A DNA stretch of 64,000 nucleotides, from the NCBI GenBank assembly GCA_020746105.1, contig CM036619.1, forward strand, positions 52,932,635 through 52,996,634. The letters are read 5' to 3'. The translations under genes and the position numbers were made by a program. This DNA comes from Trogon surrucura (taxonomy: Eukaryota; Chordata; Aves; Trogoniformes; Trogonidae). This document shows, in pieces, positions 1-13,409 of the stretch (the stretch's first letter is position 1; the number at the start of each line of letters is the position of its first letter). The notes beneath the pieces were generated by a model. That model saw only the letters and a program-made list of their open reading frames with translations. It was not told the DNA's origin and ran no database searches.

Positions 1-3000
1 GGCTGCCACATCATAAAATCCATCACTATAAAACAGCATCCTACTGGCAATTCTCAAGGAGAACAAAAATGAAATAAATATTGGGAATGAGTTATCTACT
101 TGTATTTGGAAGTGGTTCCTCCAGGACAAAAAAGTAAACCGTTCTGTTACAGTAGTCTGAGAAACCACACTTGTCCCTCACTGATCAATCTGTTCCACCA
201 ACTAGCGGAGGACTTCCAGCACCAGAAGCCTAAAGCCTTTTATCACACGGGCTTCGTGGAAACCACAGACCATGTACATACGCACTAAAGCTGTCCAATC
301 TGACAAAGGCTGCTTGATGTGATGCAGCAGAATAAGGACGAGATACTAAAGTAGTCTGTTAATGCTGACACCAATTTTTAGAGTAACATCAAGGTAGCTT
401 ACTCGCATTGTGATCAAAGTACAAGGCAAAACAGTCGGATCCAAGCAGAGCATACAGATGAAAGACTGAATTTCTTTTAACTAACAGTTTGAATACAAAG
501 AATTATCTATTGAAAATATACAGCTCTTGTCCACAGACAGCACATACAGAAAAGTAAAACCATGCAGCTACTTCGTTCATAGAGTAAACTTTGACCACAT
601 AAACTGACATGTACCACACCGCAGACTTTCACATCACTATCACATGACAGCCATCACTTATCAGAGTAAACAGAGTGCCCATTTCATTCTTTGGGAGCTG
701 CAGGAAGTATGCGAAGTTCAAAACAAAAAATACTTCTTCAGTGCAGAAGGACAGTTTTCTGCTACATGAATACTGATAAAACACCTAAACTGCAAACTGC
801 AGTTTTTTCAATAATTCTGTTACATGGTACGCAGAACACTCAAGAATTATTAACTATTTTTCTAGCAATTTCAAATAAAGTAGCAATTTAAATACACTTT
901 CAGTTTCATTCATTTGCTTCATCGGCAAAGAACTGTTGTCAAGCAATAAATATTATCCTTTAAAACTCTCTTTATAATATGAAACACAGATGAAAGCAAC
1001 CTTGGACTCACTATTCTCATTCCAAATGAAATTCTTCAGATTTCAAAGAGCAGTACCTGCGTCCAGTTATTAAAAAGTTATTGAAAAACTAAACCAGTAG
1101 CTCTGAAAGCAGTAAAACTAGGGAGGCCCCATTTCCTGCATCAATTTCCAGCTTGAGATAAGCACTGAGGTGAACCCTCTGGTGTGCACGTTAAGAGCTC
1201 TCTTCTACCTGGCTTTCTTACTTTCACACCTTTTGTAGAAATTGCTCACCTGGGAGACCTCTGCTGCCAAATTTGTCTGAAATTGGCTAACAGCCAGAAG
1301 AGTTATCAGAGAGAATGATGGCACAGACATATTGCAGTTGCATTTGAGCTGCACCTCCTGAGGAAATAAAGCTAGTGAAGCTCGTGGAATAATTACTAGC
1401 AATCACTGCTACCAACTATTGTCACCCTTTTACATGCCTGGTATTGCTGGATCTTTTTCTTTGAAATTCAGCACAGCACCATGTGCCGTGCTGCTCTCTT
1501 TCTGTTCCTGTCACAGATGCTACCTTGTCCCAAACTTAACCACGACACCCGGGCTGTGCAAAACGCATCCACAGTCTCCGCTCTATGCCCACGTTCAGCC
1601 GGAAGCTCCTATAGCTAAATTTACAGACACGCATGAGGAACATGAGGGGAATTGCAAGGTTTCGCGGTTTGGAAAGGATTAATCCCTGTATGTATGAAGC
1701 CTGCAAGAAACAGAGTTATGGCAAAATTACTACCTACTGACAGAAATATGGCAAGTGTAAGTGTAAGGCAATTTTAGTAGAAATCCCTCTGCAAGGGTTT
1801 ACTTTCCGCAAAAATGAAAGAAAAAGACCCTGAGGTAAACTTTTGCATCTTGCTTCCCTGACTGAAAGTCAATTTTGCTTGAGAAATTTACCTGAAATTT
1901 CATTCAGCTGTCTATGAATTATTCAAGAAAGACAATATACCTTCCCTGGCAACACGTTCCAAGGAAGTAAACTGGTTTTAGATAGTTCTACCCGTTCAAG
2001 TAAATCCAAGCATTTTTACTTTTTTTTTTTAAATTAATGACTGGTCACTGCTTAGTATTAAATCCAGCAATTACATCTGAATACACCTTCTTAACAAACT
2101 GAGGTTCAGAAACACCTCTATCCAAGCTTTCCCAGCACAAAGTGGCCCATATCCACACGCATACCAGGCACCCGGGAACGGGCTATTCCAAAACGAATGC
2201 AATAAACCCACGTATTGCTAATATCGTGAAGAAGACACCCCAGCCCTTGGCCTGAGGGACAGGTACACAACTTGAGGCACAGCCAACCCACGGGACCGCA
2301 CAGCCCAGAAAGTTACAGGCTGCCCCCGCAGGAGCGGGGACCTGCGTGCACCCAACACGAAATTCATTTGTTAACCGGAAGGAAGATGAGGAGGCTTGAT
2401 GAAGTGTGATGACTGAATATTTAAATTCCCGACTCAGAAATTTGCAGCGGTCGTGTTCCTGCTCGATGCAGCGACACGAACCAGCACAGTGAGGGGGGGG
2501 AAAAAATAATAAAACTATCTAACGTTAAATAACTCCACGCAGGCCAAGCTACAGGCGACTCGCAAAGCAATTTCCTGAATTTCGCCCTTCTACACGCCCC
2601 GGCCAGCGGTGCCGGCTCTCGGCTGCCTGCGCCCGGGCGCCGAGCCGGGACCGGTTCCCGCCGAGCACGGACCCGGGCGGCGAACGCCACCGCCGGGCAA
2701 CGAGGAACCGCGGCGGCCGGGAGGGAGGGGGCGGCGGGGGAGCCCGGCGGTGGGAAAGCAGCGGGGGGGGGCCGCGGCAGAGGCCTCCCCTCACAAACTT
2801 ACTTCCCCTCCGCCCGCCCCCCGCAGCCAGTCCAGCCCCCAGTCCGCCGCGGCTCCCACCCGACCCCTCGGCCGCGCGGGCGGGGGCTCGGGCCCAGGAG
2901 AAAGTTGCTGAGAAACTTTCTGCAGAGAAAGGGGACGGGGGTGAGGGACGGCCCCCCCCACCGGCACCACTCCGCCCCGGGGCGCGGCGGCGGGGCCGCC

Positions 3001-3120
3001 CGGCGGGGAGAGGCCGGGGGCGGGCGGCCGGGGCCTAGCGCCTCGGCGGGCGCCGCCGCCGCCATCGCGGCCGCCTCTCCCGCGGGGCGGGGGGAGCGGG
3101 GACGCGGCCGGGTTCCTCAC
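1..3120 (-). other. Probable first intron of a leftward gene (YES1?)
   Basis: This stretch lies downstream, on the minus strand, of a strong splice donor at 3121/3120 inside a CpG island. I found no coding exon, repeat or RNA gene in it; the reading frames present are short and have no family resemblance. Reading it as intron 1 of YES1 rests on synteny: YES1 is the neighbour of ADCYAP1 in other amniotes and is transcribed away from it. YES1 coding exons, which would start with a myristoylated MGC peptide, are not seen here. A second possible minus-strand donor with GTAAGT lies near 2798-2803. Confidence 0.4.
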
Positions 3121-4060
3121 CTGCCTCTCCTCGGCGTGGCGGGTGGGAGAAGGAGGGGGGGAGGGAAGGAAGCGGGGCCCCCCCCGCTCCTCCCGGAGCC
3201 GCGGCGACCCGGGGAGGGAAGGGGGGGAGGAGGGGAAGGGAGGAGGGACGAGGAGCAGGAGGAGGGAGCCCGGCGCTCCGGTGCGTGCGGGGAGCCGGAG
3301 CCTCGCTGCGGGAGGAGGAGGAGACTCCCCGCCCCTACGGCTGGGCTCTCCGGCGGGCACCTCGGCCCCTCCTCCGCGGCGCGCTTCACACCGCCCCCAC
3401 GGCCGCCCCGTGCGCCCCGGGACGGGATTGCCGCGCCTCCCGGCCGGGGCATCGGCTCCGCCACCGGCTCCGAGGCCGCGGGGAGGAGCCGGGCGGCCCC
3501 CGCGGAGCCGGCCCCCACCTCCGTGGCGCCGCGCACGGAGCCAACATGGAGGAGGCGCGGTGCGGAGGCGGCGAGGAGGGAGCTGGGGCTCGCCGTGTCC
3601 TGCGCTGCCCCGCGGTTGCGGGGGGCGAGGCGTGGGCCGCGGGCTCGGCCGAGGGCAGCCGCTTACCCGCGTCCTTGTCCACCTGGGGTCGGGTCGCGGG
3701 ACCCTCGTCAGGGTAAATACGGCGGGGGAGGGGGGAAACGGTGGACGCGCCGCTGAGCTGCTTCCCGCCGTGTCGAGCGGGTGACTTCGGCGAGAAAACG
3801 AAGCTGAACCCGAAAGATGTCGGCAGCGGAGCCCTTCGGCGCGGCGCGGGGAGGGCGGACAAAAATAACTTTAAAAATTCATCAGCCAGGTGTCTCCAGG
3901 TGGGCCGCGGGTTAGGCTTGGTAAATGTAATGTCTTCGGGTCAAACGTGCAAAACTCTGGTCCTTCTGGAGCGCGGGGGCGGCGGCGGGCGGGGAGCGGC
4001 GCTGGCGGCTCGGGAAGTGCAGTGCCGCACCGCGGGTAGACCTGTCGCCCAACAAAGAAC
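2590..4060. promoter_or_regulatory. CpG island promoter, probably of YES1
   Basis: Base composition changes sharply from AT-rich flanks to very GC- and CpG-rich sequence, with several GC boxes (for example GGGGCGGGG near 3084 and CCCCGCCC near 3330) and no obvious TATA box, as in broad housekeeping promoters. A minus-strand splice donor at 3121/3120 implies transcription to the left. The tyrosine kinase gene YES1 is the expected head-to-head neighbour of ADCYAP1. Long open frames on both strands here are a by-product of GC richness and are not annotated. Purine-rich G-tracts at about 3205-3260 could form G-quadruplexes. A divergent rightward transcript cannot be excluded. Confidence 0.7.
3121..3540 (-). 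other. YES1: Putative noncoding exon 1 of YES1
   Basis: On the minus strand the sequence reads GAGAGGCAG|GTGAGG, a near-consensus donor whose last exon base is 3121. The exon would be extremely GC-rich, fitting a 5' untranslated exon in a CpG island. The upstream limit near 3540 is a guess, since no start site can be read from sequence. YES1 encodes a SRC-family tyrosine kinase and in other vertebrates has a noncoding first exon followed by a long intron. The identity is inferred only from synteny and orientation; any other leftward transcript would look the same. Confidence 0.35.
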
Positions 4061-7000
4061 GAGCCTGAAAATAACGCACCAGTAACTCCGTGGTATTTCA
4101 TGTTACGGGTTTCCCACTGATCTTCGTTCCAGAAGTCGGCATGCCGCGTTTTTAAGAAATAAAAAATCCGATTTGTGTCAAGGTGGGCTTCACGGAGAAA
4201 GGTCCTTCAAATGTATCTAGCCTTCAGAATTGCAGACTGCAGGAGGAAGCGAAAGGAAAAAAAAAAAACATCGAAAACCTAACGAACCAAAGCTACTGAA
4301 GTTTAGATGGGCAAAATGGCCATTCTCGTTCATTATCTTTTACTATTTTCAACTCTCAAATAGTTAAATTTGGCACTGGGATAGCTTTTACATCTCTTGC
4401 CTCTTTATTTGGTTCAAAGACTGAACATAGAACAGTCATTTTGTTGATCACTAATGATAATCTAACATAGTACATATTTAACCTTTAAAAATTGAAACAG
4501 GGCTTCCAATTTATCTTCCAGGCAATGCTGCAGAGTAAAGCTATTTGTATTTTTTAATTTAAGATAAAGCAGGTATATGTATTTACTTTTGCAGGACCAT
4601 AAATATACTAAGTGGTTAACAAAATACGAAAAAGCAGAAGTGTTTTAGATTTGGACATTTGTTACCATAAATCATGCTAATGTAATCCTGTTAGAGTGGT
4701 GGAGTATGTCATATTCCTGTTCTGTCAGGAGCTTAAATCACATTATACAGAATTCATTTTTAACTTAGAAATCAACAGTGAGTTTTAGAAATTGCAATGA
4801 ATTACTTAAGTGAGGAGGTATGTTTGCAGAGTGGTCAAAGCTCTGGATCTGCTTAGACTTCAGGGGTTTCTTATACACACACAAGCATTGTTGTGTGGTT
4901 AATTTTACAGCGTGGTGGTAAAACATACCTGAAAAACAGAGTGAGCCCTGGGTAGGTCATCATCTTCATTGTGTTTCGAAGTTACTAATTTTTTCTTAAG
5001 AAATTTTTAAGCAGTGGGCTAAAGCTTTATGGTTAGAGGCATACTGACTCTTGCCAGCTGTTGCTGTAACTTGACTTCAAGGTTTTAGGCCTGGGGAGCG
5101 GGGGTTCTATGGATGGGGTTACATAGCTGTCCTTTCTCCCAGCACCTGGCTCGGCCTGTGTGGCATCCAAAGGTTTGCTGGGATTCTGAGTCCATCAGAC
5201 CTCTCCCATTGCCTTCTCTCCTTAGGACCAATATAAGGAATGATGTTGTGGGTTTCTGAAAAACTGAGACACTAACCATGACCTCCACTTGTTATCTTAC
5301 ATGTGTATGTGCTGTTCGCTGCCATGGATACTACTGGGGCTACACCAGTGATTAACTTTGGTTCATAGTGTAGACTGTCACGCTTAATTTCAAGCAAATT
5401 GTGATGAAAATAGCAGAGCAGTTGGGGAGAAGGCGAGATGACCAGTCCCATAACTGACAACGAGCTCAAACCCACACCATATGAGTAAGAAAGAAGAGAT
5501 GAGAGTTTGAGTTGGGAGTCTTGGAGGCTAGACATGCTTTCATTGGAGTGGAAAAACTGTCCGCTTCTTAAATTGTCTTGCACTTGTCACTGATAGTCTG
5601 AGTGTTTCTCGTTTTTATAAGGAAATGTTGAACAGGTGACTGAAAACCATCAAACTGCTGGTGGTTCATTCTATTTAATCCTGTGCTGGAGGGGACTTGG
5701 GATTGTCACTGCCACTTGCTGCTTCTGAGCCAGCCTGCAACCTGTCACCACATTTTCCCCAGGTAAAAATCCTTACACTGCTGCACTGCGGTGACTGAGC
5801 AGGGTCTCAAATGTGTTGTGGTGCTGTGACCGTGATGAACGGTGCAGGTGGACTGAGACCACTGAGGAGGAGTCCGCTGAAACTTGCACCAGTCTTGGCT
5901 GCAAGTCAGCCAAGGCCAGTGCCTGCTTTTAGGAATTTCCTATCCCTTTTATTCTTTCGGTTTAAAATAATATTTTTTATTTTGTCCGGGAAAGGGAGGG
6001 TGGAACTGTTCTCATAATGCTTTAGCATGTCTGGAATATGGTGAGAGATGCTACCACTGTAGGGGTTTGTCGCTGCCGTTTGCTGGATACGATTTCCCAA
6101 ACTGCCCTTCAGACAGGCTCAGTGTTCACCAACTCCTCAACTGTGTTGCATTTTCAGTGGGCATTAACATAATCTTAAGGATTTATGCAAGCAGTACATG
6201 GAGAACGCCTTCCTAAATGTAGGCTATATTTGAAAAATCTCATGTGTTTGAATTCTAAAGAATTTAATAATTTAGAATTTTACAATCTTTAATTTTTTTT
6301 TTGCTCAAATTACTCAGTGATTGGTAGGACGTATGCCTGATGAAGTATTTTTAGGGTTATACGGGGGAATACAGGTGTAAGAGCAGAAAGAAAGAAGGAG
6401 GATTAGAGATGGAGGAGGGCAGATTAAAGTATTTCAGGCATTGATGTGGGTTCAGTGGTTTGCGTTTGGGGAATACAGCATTAGTATACTGATATTTTGA
6501 AGGAGCTGGACAGACTGATTTTTCTGAAAAGCTTTAACAGTACGTGCCAAAGATTAGTCTGTGGTACACATTATAGAAACTTGCAAACATTGAGATATTT
6601 TTGGTGAGATTGTTTTCCAATAAATCGGAATAAGCAGAAGAATATTGTAGTGGTTCCTGGTCTCCTGCAAACATTTTTTCTTTTAAAAGAAATAGAAAAT
6701 TTTTCTGCATTTATTCATTTTCTCCATTTTGAGAAATAACTATGGTAGTCAAGGCCTTATCCCAGCTATCAATTACTCTTTACGATATTTTATAGCAGCA
6801 TCTCCTTAAATTCATGGGCCAAGTTCCTGTTGCTCATTGTACTATGTGATCATATTACAAAAAGCAGTTCTTGGAATTAATTAGTGTTAGTCACATGCTT
6901 ACTTTTAAGCACTTGCTTCAGTAATTTTAAGAATAAGGAGTTTAGCAGAGCATAGATATTTCTTTTGAATCTGAATATTCTGAGTGTGAGTCGAATAAGT

Positions 7001-10000
7001 GGGTAGCTTTTCTTTTGTCATGTTAATTTATGCAAGTGGAGCTATTAATAAAATCATTGATTTTAAGAAGTGAAACATCTTCCTTGGATATAATGCAAAT
7101 TACATATGAATATAGTAGTTCAGTAAGGAATGGAGTGCTAAGCCCAGTGTGATGGATCTGTCATTGTTTCCTATTCTGAAGCAAGTATTCTATTTAAGCT
7201 TTATGTTAAACTTCAAAATGTTTTTGTCTTAAGTGTCCCATTTTGCCTTAAAATACTTCTGCGTCTCCAAATTGCCAGAAACTCTGTGTTTGGCCGGCCC
7301 ATCTATTTGCAAGGTTAAATATTCTGTTTTTTCTCAAACAGCATTTGTTTGATCTTGTCTAACATGACTAATTACTTATGCATATTGTACTTTTAGCAAG
7401 TAAGTGGAGGGGGTTTTTTTCTGAAAAACATTGAGACTGGTTTTGAAATTGTTTAAAGTTATTTTTGAAAGCATGACAGACTTTGTCTTGGAAAACCTCG
7501 TACTTCCAAACCTGTTGCTGTTTACATTTGTGTCACATCCAGTTATGTCAGACACGCTGGATTACATTGTATAATGAAAGCCGTATTGCTGTACTCTAAT
7601 CTTTATCTCTTTATATCCGATCTCCTTGGAATTGCACATGAGTGTTGCTTATGGTTACTTAAAATAACTGCTGCTTTTGTTTCAAGGGCAGTGCTATATA
7701 TGATGAACGCTTAACACTCAACCCTGCGTTGGCAGCAGCTACACATCCCGTAGCTTTCGTTCTTGCATGATTTAATTTGGAAGCTGCACAGGTGGTGGTG
7801 GTTGTTGTTGTTATTGTTGTTGTTGTTGTTATTATTTTAAATTTCATATCTGAAAAATCTGAAGCCTGTGAAATCACATATATCCAGAAAAAACTAATAC
7901 AGTTACTTGAGCCACTGTGCTCTTCTGAGAGTTTTGGAGCATATGCTCTCCTCCTCACGAAGTGGACCATGTACTGTTCATGAGAAAGAAGAAGGACAAA
8001 CAGTAAGAGAGAAAGAAGTACGTGTGGTAAAGCTGACCTGAACTGACTTTGGTTTCGATGTCACCGCTAGAGTCATCTTAGCTTTTAGGAGACTTCTGAC
8101 CTCATTTGGTAGCTAGTATAAAAGAGCAATTTCTGCTGACTTTGGGAGACTTGCACATGCATGTGTTGGTTATACCTATTTTGTTATGCTTGTGTTGAGT
8201 GCCTAGGGTATTACTGTGGAAGAAAAGCTTAATAATGTTATTAGCTGCAAAATCCAAGTTAATAGAGCATTTAGGGAGCACTGCTAGGGGATTCTGCATC
8301 AAAGTCTTCTCTTTTCCAGGGCACTCTGAACTTTAGCTGTCGAACACGCATGCTGATGCAGCACTTTTATATGTGACTTCTTGAAACGAAGCCAAGTTAA
8401 AAGAGTTCAACAGCCTGAATTTTCTGAAATTTCACAATTTAGGAAACCCCAATGTGATTGCATTGATAGATGAGGAGAGAGCAGTGGTGTTAGGACATAG
8501 GAGAGACTAGATGGTTCTGTTTTCCTGATGTTTAACTGTTAACTTGGTTCTGCATGCACCTTTCTTGGTTCCCATTCCACTCCAAATAAATGCCCTTTGG
8601 TTTCTGTAGCACTCTCTGCTCTGCTCCCCTGAAGCAGCCACAGTCTCTTCCATTCTTCCCTGAGAGTCTGCGTCAGGGCAGAGAGTCAGGAGGTAGTAAC
8701 TACTCAAGAAGAGGCACTGGTGGAAAACCTTATTTTTAAAGTCTGAAAAACACATTAGGAGATGGAAGAAGCCTGGGTTTATTAAAACCAGAGCCGGTAG
8801 CATTTCCTGTGGTTAATGATTGCTGGTACTGTTTGTAAGAGTTTTCGTTTGCCTATAATCACCCTGCTTCAGCTTCCTAGGCTGAGATTGTTCTTGGCAA
8901 TTGCCTGCCTCGCTGTTCTGACACTTGCAGCGTGACAGCCTGCTGCTTTCTCATGTTAGAAGAAAACACCTTTGCCAGCTGAGTTGTAGAGAAGCACCCT
9001 CAACTTCCAAACTGGATGCAGTCATTTGACATTTTAGCAAGTCTCCCATGCAGATGGCAAGGATATCCCTTTTGCAACATGTGTTAATGATACATCCACA
9101 TCTGACCTGACGGTAAGTAAGCCTCTGCACAGTCTCACTTCACATATAGGAGCTTAGCAGATCTAAGGTGAGTTCTCAGAAAAGTCTATCTGCATATCCT
9201 CCCTCAAGTCCTACTTGCCAAGGAGGCTGGAGATGCTCCATTCCAAGGCTTCAAAGGCTAAGCCAGCATTTCTTTGCAATTAGGTAGGAACGCAGAGCTG
9301 GAATGGACCTCCCACCATGCAACAACTATTGTGGGAAAATCGTAGCAGCTCTTCCTCACCCCTTTCTTAAAAAGAAAAAACATACAGGAGTGAATAAATA
9401 AGGGGAAAGTACTTCAGAGCTGCTCCTCTTTCTGTTCTGCAGGCCCCTCATTTGTCCTGTGCTTCTTGAGCACCTTGCTCTCGGGGGTGGAAACGAACAA
9501 GACAGAAATCAACCTGAGCTCTCCTCCAGGAGTGCTGAAGCTGATGATGATGCATTATGGCTGCTGAGAACCTTTTTGTTCTCTCCAAAAGGGAAGAAAA
9601 GGCTGCTGTGAAGGTTCAGGAGTACTAAGTACATGCCATTGATTCTGAACCAGAAGCTATAAAAAGGACTATTTTATGTATTTATTTTTTTTAAGAGAGA
9701 GTTTTTACCAACATACATTTCTCCAAATGTTGAGGTGTTCTAAGAAGAGGAGCTGGCAACTATTTTTTTTTCTTGGAATATGCAAATAATTGATCCTGTT
9801 GTTTCAGAGAACTGTAAAACTTTGGAGGCAATATAAACATGTTTAGGGTTTTTTTTAAGTAAAATCGTATTTCACTATGATTGTATGTTTCACACATTTC
9901 ATTAAACAGTTTGTGGAAGCCACATAACATTGCATATCTGGTAGTTAATTTCTCAGGGAATAAATTGTAAATGGTGGTATAAAAAGCTATATTTAGCGTT

Positions 10001-11836
10001 CTCATAGTAATAGGACACTGTTGGTAACATGCAGACAAACATAGCTAAAGAAAAGGAAAAAAATGCTAGCTAAGGAAAAAATACATGGCATTGAAGATGA
10101 CATGTGTGGCTCACATGCTGCTTCCTTTTGCTTGATTTTCCTTTCACTTTTGGTTAAATTAGGATTTTCCAAAGCCCAAGAATTTGCTTATCCTATTCCT
10201 TGTTCCTTCAAAGTGGAGCCTATTGAAAAATCATACTTTGAATTCTACATTATCCCATATTTTTGCTTTTGTTTTCTAACTGAGACGAAAAATAAAACAT
10301 GGGAGGTTACAAAATAATCTGGTTTTAAAATGTGGGCTTGGGACATATTTGATGCACCATCATAACACAGCTAGAGGGTGCTCTATTGTTCTTGATGGAA
10401 AATGTAATTCATTCAGGAATCACAGATGATGGGGGAAAATGAGGGACCTAAACCATGACAAACCCGTGATGAGTAATGACAAACTATCCTGAAACAAAAC
10501 ATTTAGATTCACTTGGACAGTTCAAAACATTTTGGATTGTTTTTTATTTTCCCAAAGGGACCTTACATTGTTTTGGTATAACCAACTTTTTCCTCTGGTA
10601 AAAAAGTCAATACTACAGAAACCATTTTTCTGTTAAAAAACATGAACAGAAAATTCCGAAGCAGCAATAGAGGGAAGCCAAACCCAAGCACATTGAAAAT
10701 GTCTTCTCTAGAGAATCTGAGGACTGCTCCAAGCTAGCAAGAAGAATTTTATATTAAGGTAAGTATATTTCATAGACATCAAACATAAGGTGATGAAATC
10801 CACATGTCATGACTTTAGTATGCTTCAACACATTTTAAATATGATGTTTCACAGAAACACTCAAATACTGTCCGTGTTTGAAAAATGTGAAAAAGTTCTG
10901 GTGGAAAGCTTGGACCTCTAAGGTGAAAAATCACATCTGAGATTTCACAACTGTTTTGCTAGTACTGGGCATTTTTGAAAAAGGAAACACTGTTTGTTTT
11001 GTCTAAAAAAAGTCCCTGTCTACCAAGCAAAAGCTTGTATGCTTAGAAACATGGTTTTAGAAACATACAGCAAAATTAATCATTACTTAATATTGAGAAA
11101 CACACTGCTAAATTCAGTTCTAAAAAACTGGCACAAACCTCTTTTTAACAACCACACAAAGTATTTTTGGGAAAGATATGGAATGCGCTATTCTTACTGA
11201 ATTTTAAGTGTACAGGTAGTTAGGATGATCTGCCCTGCCATTTTATAGACTTGTGAAAGTGGCCATGAGTCACTGACTTTCTAGAACTTACAGCTATCTC
11301 AATGTCTGTTTTTCAGGGCAACTTCTGCTTTAAAAATGACAAACTTTGTCCTGGCTTCTTCCCCGTCAGGGCAAGCTTCGTCATGACAATAGTGGGTAGA
11401 AGACAGTGCTTGTTATTTCTCATTACCCAAATTAATTACATGCTTTTATGAGTGTAATAAATGTGTAATTCACCAACTTTAAGAGCAGAAGTGACCAACA
11501 AACCATCCAGCATCAAGAGCTCTGAATATCTACCACCACCTCTCAGATTTCACTCACATTTGAGGCCAGTCACTGACTTGTGCCAGACCAAGTGTCCCAT
11601 ATCAATTAGAAGGCACAGAGGGACAGAGTGTGCACAGCTTTGGGTGGCATGGGCACGAGGGACCAGCGAGTAAGAGCAGAGCAACCAAAGGTGGGTATTT
11701 GAAGGTGACTGTTGGCATCATGCCTGTTGGCATATGGATTGTTTGGTCAGCTGAGCTGCATGATTTTTCACCTGGTTCTTGCAGGCGTGTAACTTTTTTT
11801 TTTTTTTTTCCTCTTTGTGTGTACAGTTTTAACAGT
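4061..11836. other. Intergenic, no gene seen
   Basis: AT-rich DNA with only short, unconvincing reading frames. The one simple repeat that stands out is a GGT/GTT trinucleotide tract at 7791-7836. I see no recognisable transposon, RNA gene or exon series. Confidence 0.6.
7791..7836 (+). repeat. GGT/GTT trinucleotide microsatellite
   Basis: A run of GGT units passes into GTT/ATT units. It makes short frames of valine on one strand and threonine on the other, which should not be taken as genes. Confidence 0.9.
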
Positions 11837-11837
11837 C

Positions 11838-12310
11838 AGAGAATCATAGAATTGTAGAAGGCATTCAGCTGGAAGGGACCTTTAAAGGTCATCTAGTCCA
11901 ACCCCCCTGCAGTGAGCAGGGACATCTTTAACTAGATCAGGTTGCTCAGAGCCCCATCCAGCCTGACCCTGAATGTCTCCAGGGATTGAGCAGTTACCAC
12001 CTCTCTGGGCAATCTGTTCCAATATTTCACCGCGCTCATTGTGAAGAACTTCTTCCTAATGTCTAATCTAAAGCTATCCTGCCCTAATTTAAAACCATTG
12101 TCCTTCGTCCTGGCGCTGCACACTTTTGTAAACAGTCCCTCCCCAGCTTTCCTGTAGCCCCCTTTACATACTGGCAGGCCCCCATAAGGTCTCCCTGGAG
12201 CCTTCTCTTCTCCAGGCTGAACAGGCCCAGCTCTCTCAGCCTGTCTTCATAGCACAGGTGCTCCAGCTCCTTGATCATTTTTGTGGCCCTCCTCTGGACC
12301 CACAATGAGA
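11838..12310 (-). mobile_element. CR1 non-LTR retrotransposon, 3' fragment
   Basis: The element is on the minus strand with its 3' end at the left, beginning agaatcatagaattgtag on the + strand. It has the typical CR1 end (ctggaagggacc, gtccaaccccc). Minus-strand translation shows the C-terminal part of CR1 ORF2: a [11 protein letters not shown] segment and then a segment ending WNRLPREVV, in different frames, so it is decayed. Only about 470 bp of a roughly 4.5 kb element remain, as is usual for 5'-truncated CR1 insertions. It has no host function that I can see. Confidence 0.93.
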
Positions 12311-13409
12311 CGCTACTCCCCCTGTTGGGTCTGTTTGGTGCTTTCATAATAAAAACTACAGTAATATAAATAACCTTTGCTAGTCTGACACACAAAATGG
12401 CCACAAACAACTCTGAGCTTCATCACACTCCAGACAGTGCAGGGCGAGGTATTGGAGGACCCAGGGTCAGTGCAGATTTATGCTGGTACAGTCAGAAAAT
12501 GCTCTACTTGCTGCTGAATGTTTCTGGGAATGTCTGGGAAGTCAAAACTGAAGACGACATTTCAGAGCTCAGGGCTTCCCCTTGGAGCACTTGTGGTTGG
12601 TTCTTCACCAGCAAATGGATCCCACTGCGGTTTGGAAGGTGTTTTAAGCGCACTAGGATTTTGTAGTCAACATCACCTGACAAACAGTGCTGTTTATTAA
12701 TACATCTAGTGTGTTTCGATACATTTTTTTCTTGTCTTTCACTGCTCTTGATGAGGTGTTTTGGATTTCTTTTTTTTCTGTAATGGTTTTGTTAGTCATT
12801 TCTGTAGGCAGCTAGGCAGCTGTTGCTGCAATCCGTTTATGAGTTGTGCTTTGCTCCGAATTTAACAAAATGCAACTGCACCCTCTTGTGGAAGCTAGTA
12901 AGCAGATGATTTAAGTTTCCTGGGTACCACCTGGTTTATTTTTTTCTGAACAAGTCAAATAAAAACAAATAGAAGTGTCCTGAGGCCACACAGCAACAAA
13001 GCTTCCTGGAAAATTTCAAGAAAATAAGCTGCAGCTTTGAAATGTCTGAACTTGGACAACCTTTGAAGACAAACTTATGCGGGGAAGACTTTCAAAAGCA
13101 CCCTGGGAGACTTTCCTGCCCTTGGCTTTTGCGAGGATCTCTATCATAACATATTTTTCACGAGAAACAATTACTATAGCTATGTTCATATAAACAGTAC
13201 GTTTACCACTAATTCTAAGGACAGTAATTCAATATGAATATCCAGCGTCAACCTGAAAAATAGTTTCTGTTCATTCTTTATTTGTGCAAATCCATAAATA
13301 CAGATGTCGATCTTCCTGTATGCACTAATGGAAATACTACGTGTTCATGAAGGCAAATACACTTGTGAAGGGAGTAGGTTAGACTGCACATCAAAGGTTT
13401 AAATTTGAA
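12311..13409. other. Spacer between two CR1 copies
   Basis: About 1.1 kb of noncoding sequence. Short frames such as the one at 12397-12666 resemble no known protein. No RNA gene or repeat was recognised. Confidence 0.5.

Noticed and set aside
2905..3756. Long open frame (283 codons) on the + strand, with overlapping frames on the minus strand
   Set aside because: Composition is almost all Gly, Arg, Pro and Ala from GC-rich CpG island DNA, and several frames are open at once; no domain or codon signal.
7659..7983. Overlapping frames with valine or threonine runs
   Set aside because: Translations of a GTT microsatellite on either strand.
12084..12410. 108-codon minus-strand frame
   Set aside because: Its core ([11 protein letters not shown] and neighbours) is CR1 ORF2; the rest is flanking DNA.
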